This document shows, one piece after another, positions 40,801 to 49,616 of a stretch of DNA of 64,000 bases. The DNA comes from Muribaculaceae bacterium (lineage in GTDB: Bacteria; Bacteroidota; Bacteroidia; Bacteroidales; Muribaculaceae): contig JAGAJP010000038.1 of NCBI GenBank assembly GCA_017626045.1, positions 1 to 64,000 of the forward strand, written 5' to 3'. A program made the translations under genes and the position numbers. Within the stretch, counting starts at the first letter, position 1. Each line of letters begins with the position of its first letter. The notes beneath the pieces are model-generated. The model did not search any database. It was not told the origin of the DNA and was given only the letters and a program-made list of their open reading frames with translations.

Positions 40801-42111
40801 ATGAATGATACTCTCCATCCGCCGGTGAATTCAGGCTTTAAGATAGCAGTGATTGGCCTCGGCTATGTAGGTCTGCCTCTGGCGCGGATGTTCTCGACCA
40901 AATATCCCACCATCGGCTATGACATAAGTCCCCGGCGTATCGAGGAACTCAACGCAGGTTTTGACTGTTGTCATGAAGTCTCGTCAGAAGTGCTCAAGAG
41001 CGCACTTGTCAGCGGCGCGCTGAAGTGCACCTGCAATCCTGAAGACATCCGCGACTGCAACTTTTATGTAGTGGCGGTTCCGACTCCAATCGACAGCAGT
41101 TTCCATCCCGATATGTCCAAACTTTATGCCGCTTCGGAGATTGTGGGAAAAGTATTGTCGCCAGGCGACATAGTGGTGTTCGAGTCTTCGGTCTATCCGG
41201 GTGCCACAGAAGAAGAGTGTGTGCCCATCATCGAAAAGACAAGCGGACTGGAATATTGCCGGCAATTCTATGCCGGATACTCACCGGAACGGATTAATCC
41301 TGCCGACAAGGTGCATACAGTGGAAAAAATAGTTAAGGTTACTTCCGGATGCAATCCGGAAGTGGCTGAGATAGTTGACCGTATCTACCGTTCGGTTCTG
41401 GAAAACGGCACATTCAAGGCATCATCCATCAAGGTGGCGGAGGCGTCGAAGGTTATTGAAAACGCTCAGAGAGATGTCAATATCGCATTCTTCAATCAGG
41501 TGGCGAAAATTTTCAACGCGCTCGGAATCAATACCGGCGATGTGATAGACGCCGCCTCTTCAAAGTGGAACTTCATCAATCTTCGCCCCGGACTTGTGGG
41601 AGGCCACTGCATATCCGTAGACCCATATTACCTTATTGATAAGGCTGTAAAGGCAGGTGTCGATCCAAGACTGATAGTGTCGGCGAGGGAAATCAATGAA
41701 GGTATGGCAGATTACGTGTTTGATAGGACTGTAAGCATAATGAATCAGAAGGGAACACCTCTGAAAGATGCTGATGTACTGATTCTTGGCATCACTTTCA
41801 AGGAGAACTGTCCTGATGTAAGAAACACCAAGGTCGCCGACATCTATCGTGATTTCAGAAAGCATACATCTTCGATAAAGGTAATTGACGCGTGGGCAAA
41901 TCCCGATGACGTGATGTATGCATACGACATACCCGTAGACAATACTCCGCTTCCGGAGCTTCAAGGTAAGTATGATGTCGTGGTTCTCACAGTAGCTCAT
42001 CATGAATTCCTTAACTATAATCTGCGCGCACTCCTCAAGAATCCCGACAAGGGAGTGGTATATGACGTGAAGGGAGTCCTTCCCGAAGGCGTGGCAGACG
42101 CTTGCCTGTAA
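40801..42111 (+). CDS. nucleotide-sugar dehydrogenase, UDP-HexNAc 6-dehydrogenase type (TviB/WbpA-like)
   Basis: A 436-residue enzyme of the UDP-glucose/GDP-mannose dehydrogenase superfamily that oxidises C6 of a UDP-N-acetylhexosamine to the uronic acid. NAD-binding IAVIGLGYVGLPLA at residues 15-28; AVPTPIDSSFHPDM (about 92-105) is typical of the TviB subgroup; catalytic Cys is in GGHCISVDPYYL (about 262-273), and ILGITFKENCPDVRNTKV (about 325-342) is the C-terminal signature. It interrupts the rhamnose genes, sitting between rfbD and rfbB. The predicted product would be UDP-GlcNAcA or UDP-GalNAcA; the exact substrate cannot be read from sequence. Confidence 0.9.
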   Translation: MNDTLHPPVNSGFKIAVIGLGYVGLPLARMFSTKYPTIGYDISPRRIEELNAGFDCCHEVSSEVLKSALVSGALKCTCNPEDIRDCNFYVVAVPTPIDSSFHPDMSKLYAASEIVGKVLSPGDIVVFESSVYPGATEEECVPIIEKTSGLEYCRQFYAGYSPERINPADKVHTVEKIVKVTSGCNPEVAEIVDRIYRSVLENGTFKASSIKVAEASKVIENAQRDVNIAFFNQVAKIFNALGINTGDVIDAASSKWNFINLRPGLVGGHCISVDPYYLIDKAVKAGVDPRLIVSAREINEGMADYVFDRTVSIMNQKGTPLKDADVLILGITFKENCPDVRNTKVADIYRDFRKHTSSIKVIDAWANPDDVMYAYDIPVDNTPLPELQGKYDVVVLTVAHHEFLNYNLRALLKNPDKGVVYDVKGVLPEGVADACL

Positions 42112-42142
42112 ATCTTTTGGTTTTATTGAAAATATAATTGTT

Positions 42143-43273
42143 ATGAGAAATATACTTATCACCGGCGGAGCCGGATTCATCGGCTCCCATGTTGTCCGCC
42201 TCTTTGTCAACAAATATCCGGACTACCATATCGTGAATCTCGACAAACTGACGTATGCCGGAAACCTCGCCAACCTGAAGGATATAGAAGACAAGCCTAA
42301 CTATACCTTCATGAAGGCAGACATCGCCGACCTTGACGAGATGCGTCGCATCATACGTGAATACAATATCGACGGCATAATACATCTCGCCGCCGAGAGC
42401 CATGTGGACCGGAGCATAAAGGATCCCTTCACTTTCGCGCGCACCAACGTGATGGGCACGCTCGCCCTGCTTCAGGCAGCCAAGGAATACTGGGAGTCGC
42501 TGCCGGAGAAATACGACGGCAAACGCTTCTACCATATATCGACCGACGAGGTGTATGGCGCGCTTGAGCTGACTCATCCGGAGGGCGTGGCGGCACCGTT
42601 CACCACAAAGGCGTCAAGCGAGGGCGACATGGCATACGGAACAGAGTTCTTTGTAGAGAGCACCAAATACAATCCCCATTCCCCCTATTCTGCCTCGAAG
42701 GCGAGCAGCGACCATTTCGTGCGCGCATATCACGACACATACGGCATGCCGACCATAGTGACGAACTGCTCCAACAACTACGGACCATATCAGTTCCCGG
42801 AGAAGCTTATACCGCTATTCATCAACAATATCCGTCACGGCAAGCCGCTTCCGGTATACGGCAAGGGGGAGAATGTTCGTGACTGGCTCTTCGTGGAGGA
42901 CCACGCCCGCGCCATCGACCTGATATTCCATAAGGGCAATGTTGCGGACACCTACAATATTGGAGGCTTCAACGAATGGAAGAACATCGACCTCATAAAG
43001 GTCATCATCAAGACTGTAGACCGTCTGTTGGGCAATCCGGAAGGCAGTTCGGAAAAACTCATCACTTTCGTCACCGACCGTCTCGGCCACGACATGCGCT
43101 ATGCCATCGACAGCCGCAAACTCCAGTCGGAACTTGGCTGGGAACCCTCGCTGCAGTTTGAGGAAGGCATTGAGAAGACCGTCCGCTGGTATCTCGACAA
43201 TCAGGAATGGATGGACAACATCACTTCCGGCGACTACGAGCGTTACTACGAGGATATGTATAAAAACAGATAA
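42143..43273 (+). CDS. rfbB: dTDP-glucose 4,6-dehydratase
   Basis: A 376-residue extended SDR catalysing the second step of dTDP-rhamnose synthesis. NAD site ITGGAGFIGSHVVRLF at residues 5-20; HLAAESHVDRSI; the catalytic STDEVYGAL and YSASKASSDHFVRAY (Tyr-x3-Lys); and SNNYGPYQFPEKLIP. A region around residues 130-170 (GVAAPFTTKASSEG) is longer than in the E. coli enzyme, as is common in Bacteroidetes. It is the last gene of the plus-strand glycan locus and ends before a strong terminator. Confidence 0.96.
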   Translation: MRNILITGGAGFIGSHVVRLFVNKYPDYHIVNLDKLTYAGNLANLKDIEDKPNYTFMKADIADLDEMRRIIREYNIDGIIHLAAESHVDRSIKDPFTFARTNVMGTLALLQAAKEYWESLPEKYDGKRFYHISTDEVYGALELTHPEGVAAPFTTKASSEGDMAYGTEFFVESTKYNPHSPYSASKASSDHFVRAYHDTYGMPTIVTNCSNNYGPYQFPEKLIPLFINNIRHGKPLPVYGKGENVRDWLFVEDHARAIDLIFHKGNVADTYNIGGFNEWKNIDLIKVIIKTVDRLLGNPEGSSEKLITFVTDRLGHDMRYAIDSRKLQSELGWEPSLQFEEGIEKTVRWYLDNQEWMDNITSGDYERYYEDMYKNR

Positions 43274-43301
43274 TAGGATAAAAATCTACTATAAGGAAAC
43301 G

Positions 43302-43339
43302 GCAACGGCGCCAAGGGACTCGTCCCTTGGCGCCGTTGC
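43302..43339. terminator. bidirectional terminator between rfbB and ksgA
   Basis: A 17-bp perfect stem GCAACGGCGCCAAGGGA/TCCCTTGGCGCCGTTGC with a 4-nt loop. It lies between convergent genes and has no long T tract on either side, so its action may depend on stem stability. Confidence 0.75.
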
Positions 43340-43349
43340 TGTCTTATGT

Positions 43350-44153
43350 TTAACCTATGCAGGAAGTAAGATATATAAACTGCTCTACTGATAGTCGTTC
43401 CGGACGCTCTTTAAGGATAGGATCCTCAAGCAAGGGACAGCCCGGGGGAATCATTCCCGAAAGAGAGTTGCGGAGAGTCTTGCGGCGCTGCCCGAATGCA
43501 GTCTTTACTACAGTCTTGAACTTCTTCTCGTCCACTCCGAGCTCGGTGCGGCTGTTGCGTGTGAGCCTCAGAACTCCGCTTCTTACCTTGGGTGGAGGCG
43601 AGAACACTCCCGGCTCCACTGTGAAGAGGTACTCACAGTCATACCAAGCCTGGAGAAGAACCGACAGAATGCCGTAGACTTTCGATCCCGGTCCGCAGCA
43701 GATGCGCTCTGCGACCTCTTTCTGCAGCATGCCTGCTATTACGGGTATCTTGTCTTTGTATTCAAGTGCCTTGAAGAATATCTGGGATGATATGTTATAT
43801 GGATAATTGCCTATGAGGGCAAGCTCTCCTTTTTCTATCTCATTCAGGTCAAGACGCAGGAAATCACCTTCGATTACCTTGATGCCGGGTTTGTAACGGT
43901 GTAGATAATCCACGCTTTCACTGTCTATCTCGATTGCGGTGACATCTCTGCTTGCCTCGACAAGGAAATCGGTGAGTACGCCCATTCCCGGGCCGATTTC
44001 CACTACCGGAAGTCGCCCCCATATCGCAGCTTTTGCCTCTCCGCATACTCCGGAAAGTTCAGCTTCCGAAATTGTGTCGGCTATCCTCCGTGCAGTAGGC
44101 AGGTCGGTCAGGAAATGCTGCCCCAATGCCTTTTTTGCTTTTACTTCTCTCAT
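43350..44153 (-). CDS. rsmA: 16S rRNA (adenine1518/1519-N6)-dimethyltransferase
   Basis: A 267-residue SAM-dependent enzyme (KsgA) that dimethylates two adenosines near the 3' end of 16S rRNA. Motifs: KKALGQHFLTDLPTARRIAD (residues 5-24), VVEIGPGMGVLTDFLVE (SAM motif I), AIEIDSESVDYL, and catalytic IGNYPYNISSQIFF. The C-terminal domain includes PPPKVRSGVLRL and FGQRRKTLRNSL. Full length. It converges with rfbB. Confidence 0.96.
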   Translation of the reverse strand: MREVKAKKALGQHFLTDLPTARRIADTISEAELSGVCGEAKAAIWGRLPVVEIGPGMGVLTDFLVEASRDVTAIEIDSESVDYLHRYKPGIKVIEGDFLRLDLNEIEKGELALIGNYPYNISSQIFFKALEYKDKIPVIAGMLQKEVAERICCGPGSKVYGILSVLLQAWYDCEYLFTVEPGVFSPPPKVRSGVLRLTRNSRTELGVDEKKFKTVVKTAFGQRRKTLRNSLSGMIPPGCPLLEDPILKERPERLSVEQFIYLTSCIG

Positions 44154-44165
44154 TCAAATTGCTAT

Positions 44166-44203
44166 AAAAAGGGTGTGTCATTATAACAACCGACACACCC
44201 TCT
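44166..44203 (-). terminator. rho-independent terminator after the C1 peptidase gene
   Basis: A 9-bp stem GGGTGTGTC/GACACACCC with a 12-nt loop; read on the minus strand it is followed by TTTTT. It separates the peptidase gene from ksgA. Confidence 0.8.
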
Positions 44204-44221
44204 TCGTTTTATCTAAACATC

Positions 44222-45454
44222 TTATTTCAGTCCGGTCTTTTTTGCGATAGAAGCCGGCACGGCATCCTTGTTGACCATGACGTTGAGTGTCTTTTCAAGG
44301 AAATAAGGCTCGGATACGTATAGGTATCCGTCGTAAAGCTGGTTGGTGTCCCAAGAGTTCTTGACCTTATAGTAGCGGTTGCCTTCCTGGTCGGTGGCAT
44401 AGCCCACAATCGTCATGCCGTGGTCGTCGGTGGTCTCACGGTTTTCAAACGAGCGCTGACGGTCTTCCTGAGATATGTTTCTTTCTTTGACCGGACCCTT
44501 TATGTCATATTGCATCGCGTCGCGGTCTGAGTCGGACAGCTGTGTCCAGCGTGCCACCTCGGCATTGTCCATGTCTTCCTTCGCTTTTTTCTCAGGAAGC
44601 ACCGCATATCCCTTGCGCCATTTGAAACCCTTCTCGCTAACGTCAGCCGCCCAGCCTACGGTGAAACCGTTGTCGAGAGCGTTGTCCACAATCTGTTTCA
44701 TCTCCTCCATCGGCACATTGATGCATTCCGACCAGAGCCAGTTGTCTGCAATCTCAAGGGCAAACGGCTTGTAGAAAGGATGGTGGGTATAACTCGTGAA
44801 CGATACATATTCCTGCGGCACAATCTTCATTTCCTTGGCGAATGACTGCGGAGTGTAGGTCTTGCCATTGTATGTGAATGTCTCCACGGCAGGTCCGAGG
44901 TATGCGTCCAGTATGCCGATAAAGCCCGGCAGCCATGCAGTGCTCAGTTTTTTATTTGGATTGCTGTCTACAGCCTTGAGGTAAGCCTCGAGGGCGGCAG
45001 CCATTTCGTAGTGGGAGTGTTTGTCTTCCCCGTAGTTGAGTCCTCTGTATGCTTCCTCAGGCATGGCACCGTAATTGTCCATGGCGTAGACAACGTCGGC
45101 GAATGAGCCTCCCTGTGCAAAATTGATCTTGCCGCCGGTAAGGATATATTTCTTTGCCTTGTCGATGTAGCAGTTGCGCACAGTCCACATTTCGGACAGA
45201 TCGAGTTCCGGTCCACCCTTGCGCATGATGTCGTCTTCCACAAGAGATGTGCCGGAGAAAGCCCAGCATGTGCCTGACTTGTTCTGGTCCTTGACTGAAG
45301 TGGTCTTGTTGACCTTGACATCCGTAAATTTGAAGCCGGTGGAGTCAGGTATCTCGATCTTGGGGTCTGCCTGACCGGCTTGATATTTGTCCAAATGGGT
45401 GGCGCCCGCAGAGAGTGTCATCGAGGCAAGCGCCGCTGTCAGTAATAATTTCAT
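44222..45454 (-). CDS. secreted C1-family cysteine aminopeptidase (bleomycin-hydrolase/PepC-like)
   Basis: Start at ATG 45454 (MKLLLTAALASMTLSAGA), 410 residues, with a signal peptide. The papain-type catalytic set is intact: Gln in VKDQNKSGTCWAF, Cys in that motif (about residue 63), His in DDHGMTIVGYA and Asn in VKNSWDTN. The large insert between Cys and His is as in the C1B family (bleomycin hydrolase, aminopeptidase C). Unlike the cytoplasmic family members it carries an export signal, as Bacteroidetes homologues often do, so it should trim peptides in the periplasm. Confidence 0.9.
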   Translation of the reverse strand: MKLLLTAALASMTLSAGATHLDKYQAGQADPKIEIPDSTGFKFTDVKVNKTTSVKDQNKSGTCWAFSGTSLVEDDIMRKGGPELDLSEMWTVRNCYIDKAKKYILTGGKINFAQGGSFADVVYAMDNYGAMPEEAYRGLNYGEDKHSHYEMAAALEAYLKAVDSNPNKKLSTAWLPGFIGILDAYLGPAVETFTYNGKTYTPQSFAKEMKIVPQEYVSFTSYTHHPFYKPFALEIADNWLWSECINVPMEEMKQIVDNALDNGFTVGWAADVSEKGFKWRKGYAVLPEKKAKEDMDNAEVARWTQLSDSDRDAMQYDIKGPVKERNISQEDRQRSFENRETTDDHGMTIVGYATDQEGNRYYKVKNSWDTNQLYDGYLYVSEPYFLEKTLNVMVNKDAVPASIAKKTGLK

Positions 45455-45485
45455 GTTCGTCTGTATCATTATATATTGAAGTTGA

Positions 45486-46802
45486 TTACGCTTCCCGATT
45501 AGTCCTGCTCATGTCGCGCAGCGAGGGCGCGACGAGGCGGCATACTGCGAATGTTGCTATGCAGCAAGCCATCACAAACCAGAAATAGATTTCAAAAGGG
45601 TTGTCGCTGAATCCGGTGATTCCTTCGTCTGCTATCCTTTCAAAAATCCAGCCGGCACCCATACCCGGGAGCATGATGCCCGCCATAGAGAAGGCTATGC
45701 AGAAGGCATAATGTGATGTCTCCGACTCTCCCTGTGCGAAATAAATCATATACATCATCAGAGCCGTGAGTCCGAATCCGTATCCGAACTGCTCGAACCC
45801 GATTGCCGTGCAGAGAAGCGTGAAGTCTATGTCGGGGGAGATGGCAAGCAGGCAGTAGACCACGCATGGTAGCGCCAGAGACGCTGCCATTGGCCACAGC
45901 CAGCGGCGAAGGCCGCCGTGTCCTATGGCGATGCCTCCCAAGACTCCTCCTGCGAGAAGAGCGACCACTCCAACTGTGCCGTTGGCAAATCCGATTTCTG
46001 TGAGGGTCAGCCCCAGACCGCCGTCTGCTTGTGGCGTCTTCATGAATATCGCCACCATTTTCGTGCACATTGCCTCCGGAAGCCGGTAGAGAAGCATGAA
46101 GGCAAGAGCAGCGGTTATGTGGGGCTTGCTGAAGAATGTCACGAAAGTCATGCCGAAATTGCGGACAATGTCGGAGGGCGTTCTGCCGGGTGCGGCATGG
46201 TCTCTGTCAAGGCGCGGCAATGCCCATGTATGGTAGAGCCATATAGCGAAGAATATGGCGGTAAGGCAATAGAACACTGCCGCCCATGCCCCTGAGGGGC
46301 GCATGCCATTCGACTCAAGCCATCCAGCAAGAAGGGTAAGACCTCCCTGTCCGAGTACTGTCGCCACTTTATAGAAAGTGGAGCGTATGCCTACAAAATC
46401 CGCCTGCTCCTTTTCGGAGAGTGCGAGCATGTAGAAGCCGTCGGCGGCTATGTCGTGGGTAGCGGAGAAAAACGCCATGCAGGCAAACACACTCAGCGTA
46501 GAGGCAAAGAAGAATCCGGTGGGCAGGAGAAGGGCAACCGCAAGCATGGTCACTGTCATGAACAGCTGCATAGCGAGAGTCCATCTTCTCTTGGTGGAGA
46601 AAATGTCGATAAACGGGCTCCATAGCGGGCGTATCATCCACGGAAGTGACAGCAGTCCGGTCCATGCCGTTATCTCTGCCGCTGAAACTCCCATCTCGCA
46701 GTAGAAAAGTACCGGAAGCGTATTGACCGCACAATAGGGGATTCCCTCGGCTATATATAGCGAGGGAATCCATTTCCATGGCGATGCGGTTGTCTTACCC
46801 AT
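45486..46802 (-). CDS. MFS transporter, AmpG-like
   Basis: A 438-residue membrane protein with about 12 helices. It starts WKWIPSLYIAEGIPYCAVNT, the pattern of the AmpG muropeptide permease family, and has SLPWMIRPLWSPFIDIFSTKRRW (a broken-up version of the MFS loop 2-3 motif at residues 52-74). ATHDIAADGFYMLALSEKEQ is another AmpG-like signature. Substrates in the family are anhydro-muropeptides recycled from the wall; the specificity here is inferred. It lies between class I fumarase and the peptidase on the same strand. Confidence 0.85.
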   Translation of the reverse strand: MGKTTASPWKWIPSLYIAEGIPYCAVNTLPVLFYCEMGVSAAEITAWTGLLSLPWMIRPLWSPFIDIFSTKRRWTLAMQLFMTVTMLAVALLLPTGFFFASTLSVFACMAFFSATHDIAADGFYMLALSEKEQADFVGIRSTFYKVATVLGQGGLTLLAGWLESNGMRPSGAWAAVFYCLTAIFFAIWLYHTWALPRLDRDHAAPGRTPSDIVRNFGMTFVTFFSKPHITAALAFMLLYRLPEAMCTKMVAIFMKTPQADGGLGLTLTEIGFANGTVGVVALLAGGVLGGIAIGHGGLRRWLWPMAASLALPCVVYCLLAISPDIDFTLLCTAIGFEQFGYGFGLTALMMYMIYFAQGESETSHYAFCIAFSMAGIMLPGMGAGWIFERIADEGITGFSDNPFEIYFWFVMACCIATFAVCRLVAPSLRDMSRTNREA

Positions 46803-46819
46803 GTGTCAGTGTGGTCGCC

Positions 46820-48457
46820 TTAGGCGAGCGGACAGCGAGGCTTGAGTTGCTTGAAGAAATCGTTGCCCTTGTTGTCGACCAGAATAAAGGCGGGGAAGTT
46901 CTCGACTTCGATTTTCCATATCGCCTCCATTCCGAGTTCCGGATATTCCAGAAGTTCTACGCTCTTGATGGAGTTTTTGGCAAGGACTGCGGCGGGACCG
47001 CCGATAGAGCCGAGGTAGAAGCCGCCGTGTTTCTTGCACGAGTCGGTCACCTGCTGCGAGCGGTTGCCTTTGGCAATCATGATCATCGAGCCTCCGGCAG
47101 ACTGGAACTGGTCGACATACGGGTCCATGCGGCCTGCAGTGGTGGGTCCGAAGGAGCCGGACGCATAGCCTTCCGGTTTCTTTGCCGGGCCGGCATAGTA
47201 GATGGGATGCTCTTTCAGATAGTCGGGCATCGGCTCGCCTGCGTCGAGGCGTTCCTTGATCTTGGCATGGGCTATGTCGCGTCCTACAATGATGGTTCCT
47301 TTAAGGGAAAGACGGGTGGATACGGGATATTTGTCGAGCTCTGCGAGCACTTCCGCCATCGGACGGTTGAGGTCGATTTCAACCACCTCGCCTTCGCCGG
47401 CCTGGCGCAGTTCTGCCGGAATCAGTTCTCCGGGGTTCTCGTCGAGTTTCTCTATCCAGAGACCATCTTTGTTTATCTTCGCCTTGACGTTGCGGTCTGC
47501 AGAGCAGCTCACGCCCATGCCTACGGGGCAGGATGCGCCGTGGCGGGGCAGGCGGATTACCCTTATGTCGTGTGCGAAATACTTGCCGCCAAACTGAGCT
47601 CCGAGTCCTATGCAGTGCGCAGCTTCGAGAAGTTCCTTTTCGAGTTCGATGTCGCGGAACGCTCTTCCATATTCATTGCCTGTGGTGGGAAGATTGTCGA
47701 AATATTTCACTGACGCCTTCTTCACGACCTCAAGGTTCTTTTCAGCGCTGGTGCCTCCGATGACAAACGCGATATGGTAGGGAGGGCAAGCGGCAGTGCC
47801 GAGAGTCTTCATCTTCTCAATCAGAAACGGCACGAGTGTCTTCTTGTTGAGGATAGCCTTTGTTTCCTGATAGAGGTATGTCTTGTTTGCCGAACCACCA
47901 CCTTTTGCCACAAACAGGAACTTGTATTCGTTTCCTTCGGTTGCGTGAATGTCGATCTGTGCAGGAAGGTTGCAGCCGGTGTTGACCTCGTCATACATCG
48001 TGAGGGGGGCGTTCTGTGAATAACGGAGATTGTTCTCAGTGTAGGTCTTGTAGACGCCGAGAGAAATGCGTTCCTCATCATCGCAGCCTGTCCATACATT
48101 CTGCCCTTTGTATGCGGCGCATATCGATGTGCCGGTGTCCTGGCAGAAGGGGAGCACACCCTTTGATGCGATATCGGCGTTGCGGAGCATCGTGAGTGCT
48201 ACGAACTTGTCGTTTTCCGATGCCTCCGGGTCGTGGAGTATCTTTGCCACCATTTCGTTGTGCTCTCTGCGAAGCATGAAGGAGCAGTCGTGAGATGCCA
48301 CATTGGCAATCACTGTCAGGGCCTCCGGATCCACCACAAGCATTTCGTGGCCGTTCCAGTTCTCTGTCTTTACATAGTCTTTCGTTATCAGCTTGTATTC
48401 CGTGGTGTCGGGACCAAGCTCGAAAGGCTTCTGATAATGGAAGGGTTTTGTTGCCAT
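46820..48457 (-). CDS. fumA: class I fumarate hydratase ([4Fe-4S], FumA/B type)
   Basis: A 545-residue enzyme that interconverts fumarate and malate. The N-terminal half (tartrate/fumarate alpha domain) contains [11 protein letters not shown] and [12 protein letters not shown] with cluster and substrate ligands; the C-terminal beta domain (about from residue 370) has [23 protein letters not shown] residues (here TRLSLKGTI), [12 protein letters not shown] and [20 protein letters not shown]. The cluster cysteines are expected in the first motif, in [19 protein letters not shown] residues and near PCP-like positions. Fits the reductive succinate pathway together with pckA. Confidence 0.94.
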   Translation of the reverse strand: MATKPFHYQKPFELGPDTTEYKLITKDYVKTENWNGHEMLVVDPEALTVIANVASHDCSFMLRREHNEMVAKILHDPEASENDKFVALTMLRNADIASKGVLPFCQDTGTSICAAYKGQNVWTGCDDEERISLGVYKTYTENNLRYSQNAPLTMYDEVNTGCNLPAQIDIHATEGNEYKFLFVAKGGGSANKTYLYQETKAILNKKTLVPFLIEKMKTLGTAACPPYHIAFVIGGTSAEKNLEVVKKASVKYFDNLPTTGNEYGRAFRDIELEKELLEAAHCIGLGAQFGGKYFAHDIRVIRLPRHGASCPVGMGVSCSADRNVKAKINKDGLWIEKLDENPGELIPAELRQAGEGEVVEIDLNRPMAEVLAELDKYPVSTRLSLKGTIIVGRDIAHAKIKERLDAGEPMPDYLKEHPIYYAGPAKKPEGYASGSFGPTTAGRMDPYVDQFQSAGGSMIMIAKGNRSQQVTDSCKKHGGFYLGSIGGPAAVLAKNSIKSVELLEYPELGMEAIWKIEVENFPAFILVDNKGNDFFKQLKPRCPLA

Positions 48458-48501
48458 TTCTGTTGTTTTATATATTGTTTTTAATGAATGTCAAATGTCG
48501 A

Positions 48502-49587
48502 TTACTCATTGCCCTTTATCTCTCCAATCTCAAGAAGGGCCCCCGTCACCGGGTCGAAGACGGCGAAAGACGGTTTTTTTCTGTCTGTGAAGAGTTCCGG
48601 GTCAAGTCCGAAAGTCATCCCTTTCTGAGCCAGAAGGATTTCTTTGCTGTAAAGAGTCTTGCCAAGATAGGAAATGGAGATATCCGCGCTTCCGGGAAGA
48701 TTGTAGATTACAGCGTTTTTCGGAAGCTTTTTGGGCTCTCCCTTGTTGTCGAGCGGAGGTGTCACTTCGTTTGCAGTCTTTACTTCGATATAGACCGGGT
48801 CGCCCGAGAGGTCGTTGGCGTCTACAAATCCTGCGAAGTCGGACATGCGGAAAAGAATCTCCTTGTTGTCATCTCCGGGAAGGTAGGTGAATCTGTGGGT
48901 TACGTTCTCAGTTGTCACGCTTCCGGTGAAAGCCCTCGTTAGCGCTTCTTCCTGATTCTTAAGCGATGAGAGCATCAGTTCCATCTGCTTTCCGTCGGCG
49001 GGCATGGCGTCGGCGGTGCCTCGTGTCAGTGACAGACGAGAATCTCTTACTTCCATAAGCGCCTCGGCAAGAAGTTGCGCCTGCTTGGCGCTGCTCTGTG
49101 ACGCCACGAAATCCTCGTCGACAAACTCAAGATATTCCTTGCCGGTAGGCCATGAGACCCGGGATGAGCCATCGGTGTTCCCGATTTTGGTTTTGGTCGC
49201 TTCTGGTGCCTTGTTGATGGCGAGAAGCATTCCGTCGGGATCAACCGCGATATAAGTGGTCATACCGGGCTTCAGCTGCATCAGATACTGGGTGCCGGCG
49301 TCAGGCACTCCGTAGGGACGCACCTTGACATCGGTAATCTGCCATGTCTCGGAGTCTTCGGCTATCACGTCTGACGTTCCGATTGATTTCTTTGCATACT
49401 GGTAGTAGGGGCCTTTCTTCGACACTTTGTGGCAAGCGGTCACTTCTATCTCGAGCGCGGTCTGCGGAAGAGAGTAGACAAGACCGTATTCGTTTGATTT
49501 CTCGCCGGTCAGGATCTTGGTGGACTGTGCCTGTCCGAATGCTGCGGCAAGAAGGATAATGGCTGATGTGAATATTGTTTTCTTCAT
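48502..49587 (-). CDS. DUF4831 family secreted protein
   Basis: Start at ATG 49587 (MKKTIFTSAIILLAAAFGQAQ), 361 residues with a signal peptide. The mature protein begins with a strand-rich region (YGLVYSLPQTALEIEVTACH) and ends GALLEIGEIKGNE, matching the Bacteroidetes-specific DUF4831 family in my recollection. Its role is unknown. The upstream NAD(P)HX-repair gene stops 29 bp before its start, so the two are probably cotranscribed. Confidence 0.85.
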   Translation of the reverse strand: MKKTIFTSAIILLAAAFGQAQSTKILTGEKSNEYGLVYSLPQTALEIEVTACHKVSKKGPYYQYAKKSIGTSDVIAEDSETWQITDVKVRPYGVPDAGTQYLMQLKPGMTTYIAVDPDGMLLAINKAPEATKTKIGNTDGSSRVSWPTGKEYLEFVDEDFVASQSSAKQAQLLAEALMEVRDSRLSLTRGTADAMPADGKQMELMLSSLKNQEEALTRAFTGSVTTENVTHRFTYLPGDDNKEILFRMSDFAGFVDANDLSGDPVYIEVKTANEVTPPLDNKGEPKKLPKNAVIYNLPGSADISISYLGKTLYSKEILLAQKGMTFGLDPELFTDRKKPSFAVFDPVTGALLEIGEIKGNE

Positions 49588-49616
49588 ATAAGTCTTGTAA
49601 TTGAAGGTGTTGCTGT

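Noticed and set aside
46778..47713. Long plus-strand open frame (311 codons) opposite the fumarase gene
   Set aside because: GC-rich coding DNA often has open antisense frames. The minus strand encodes an intact class I fumarase with all motifs.
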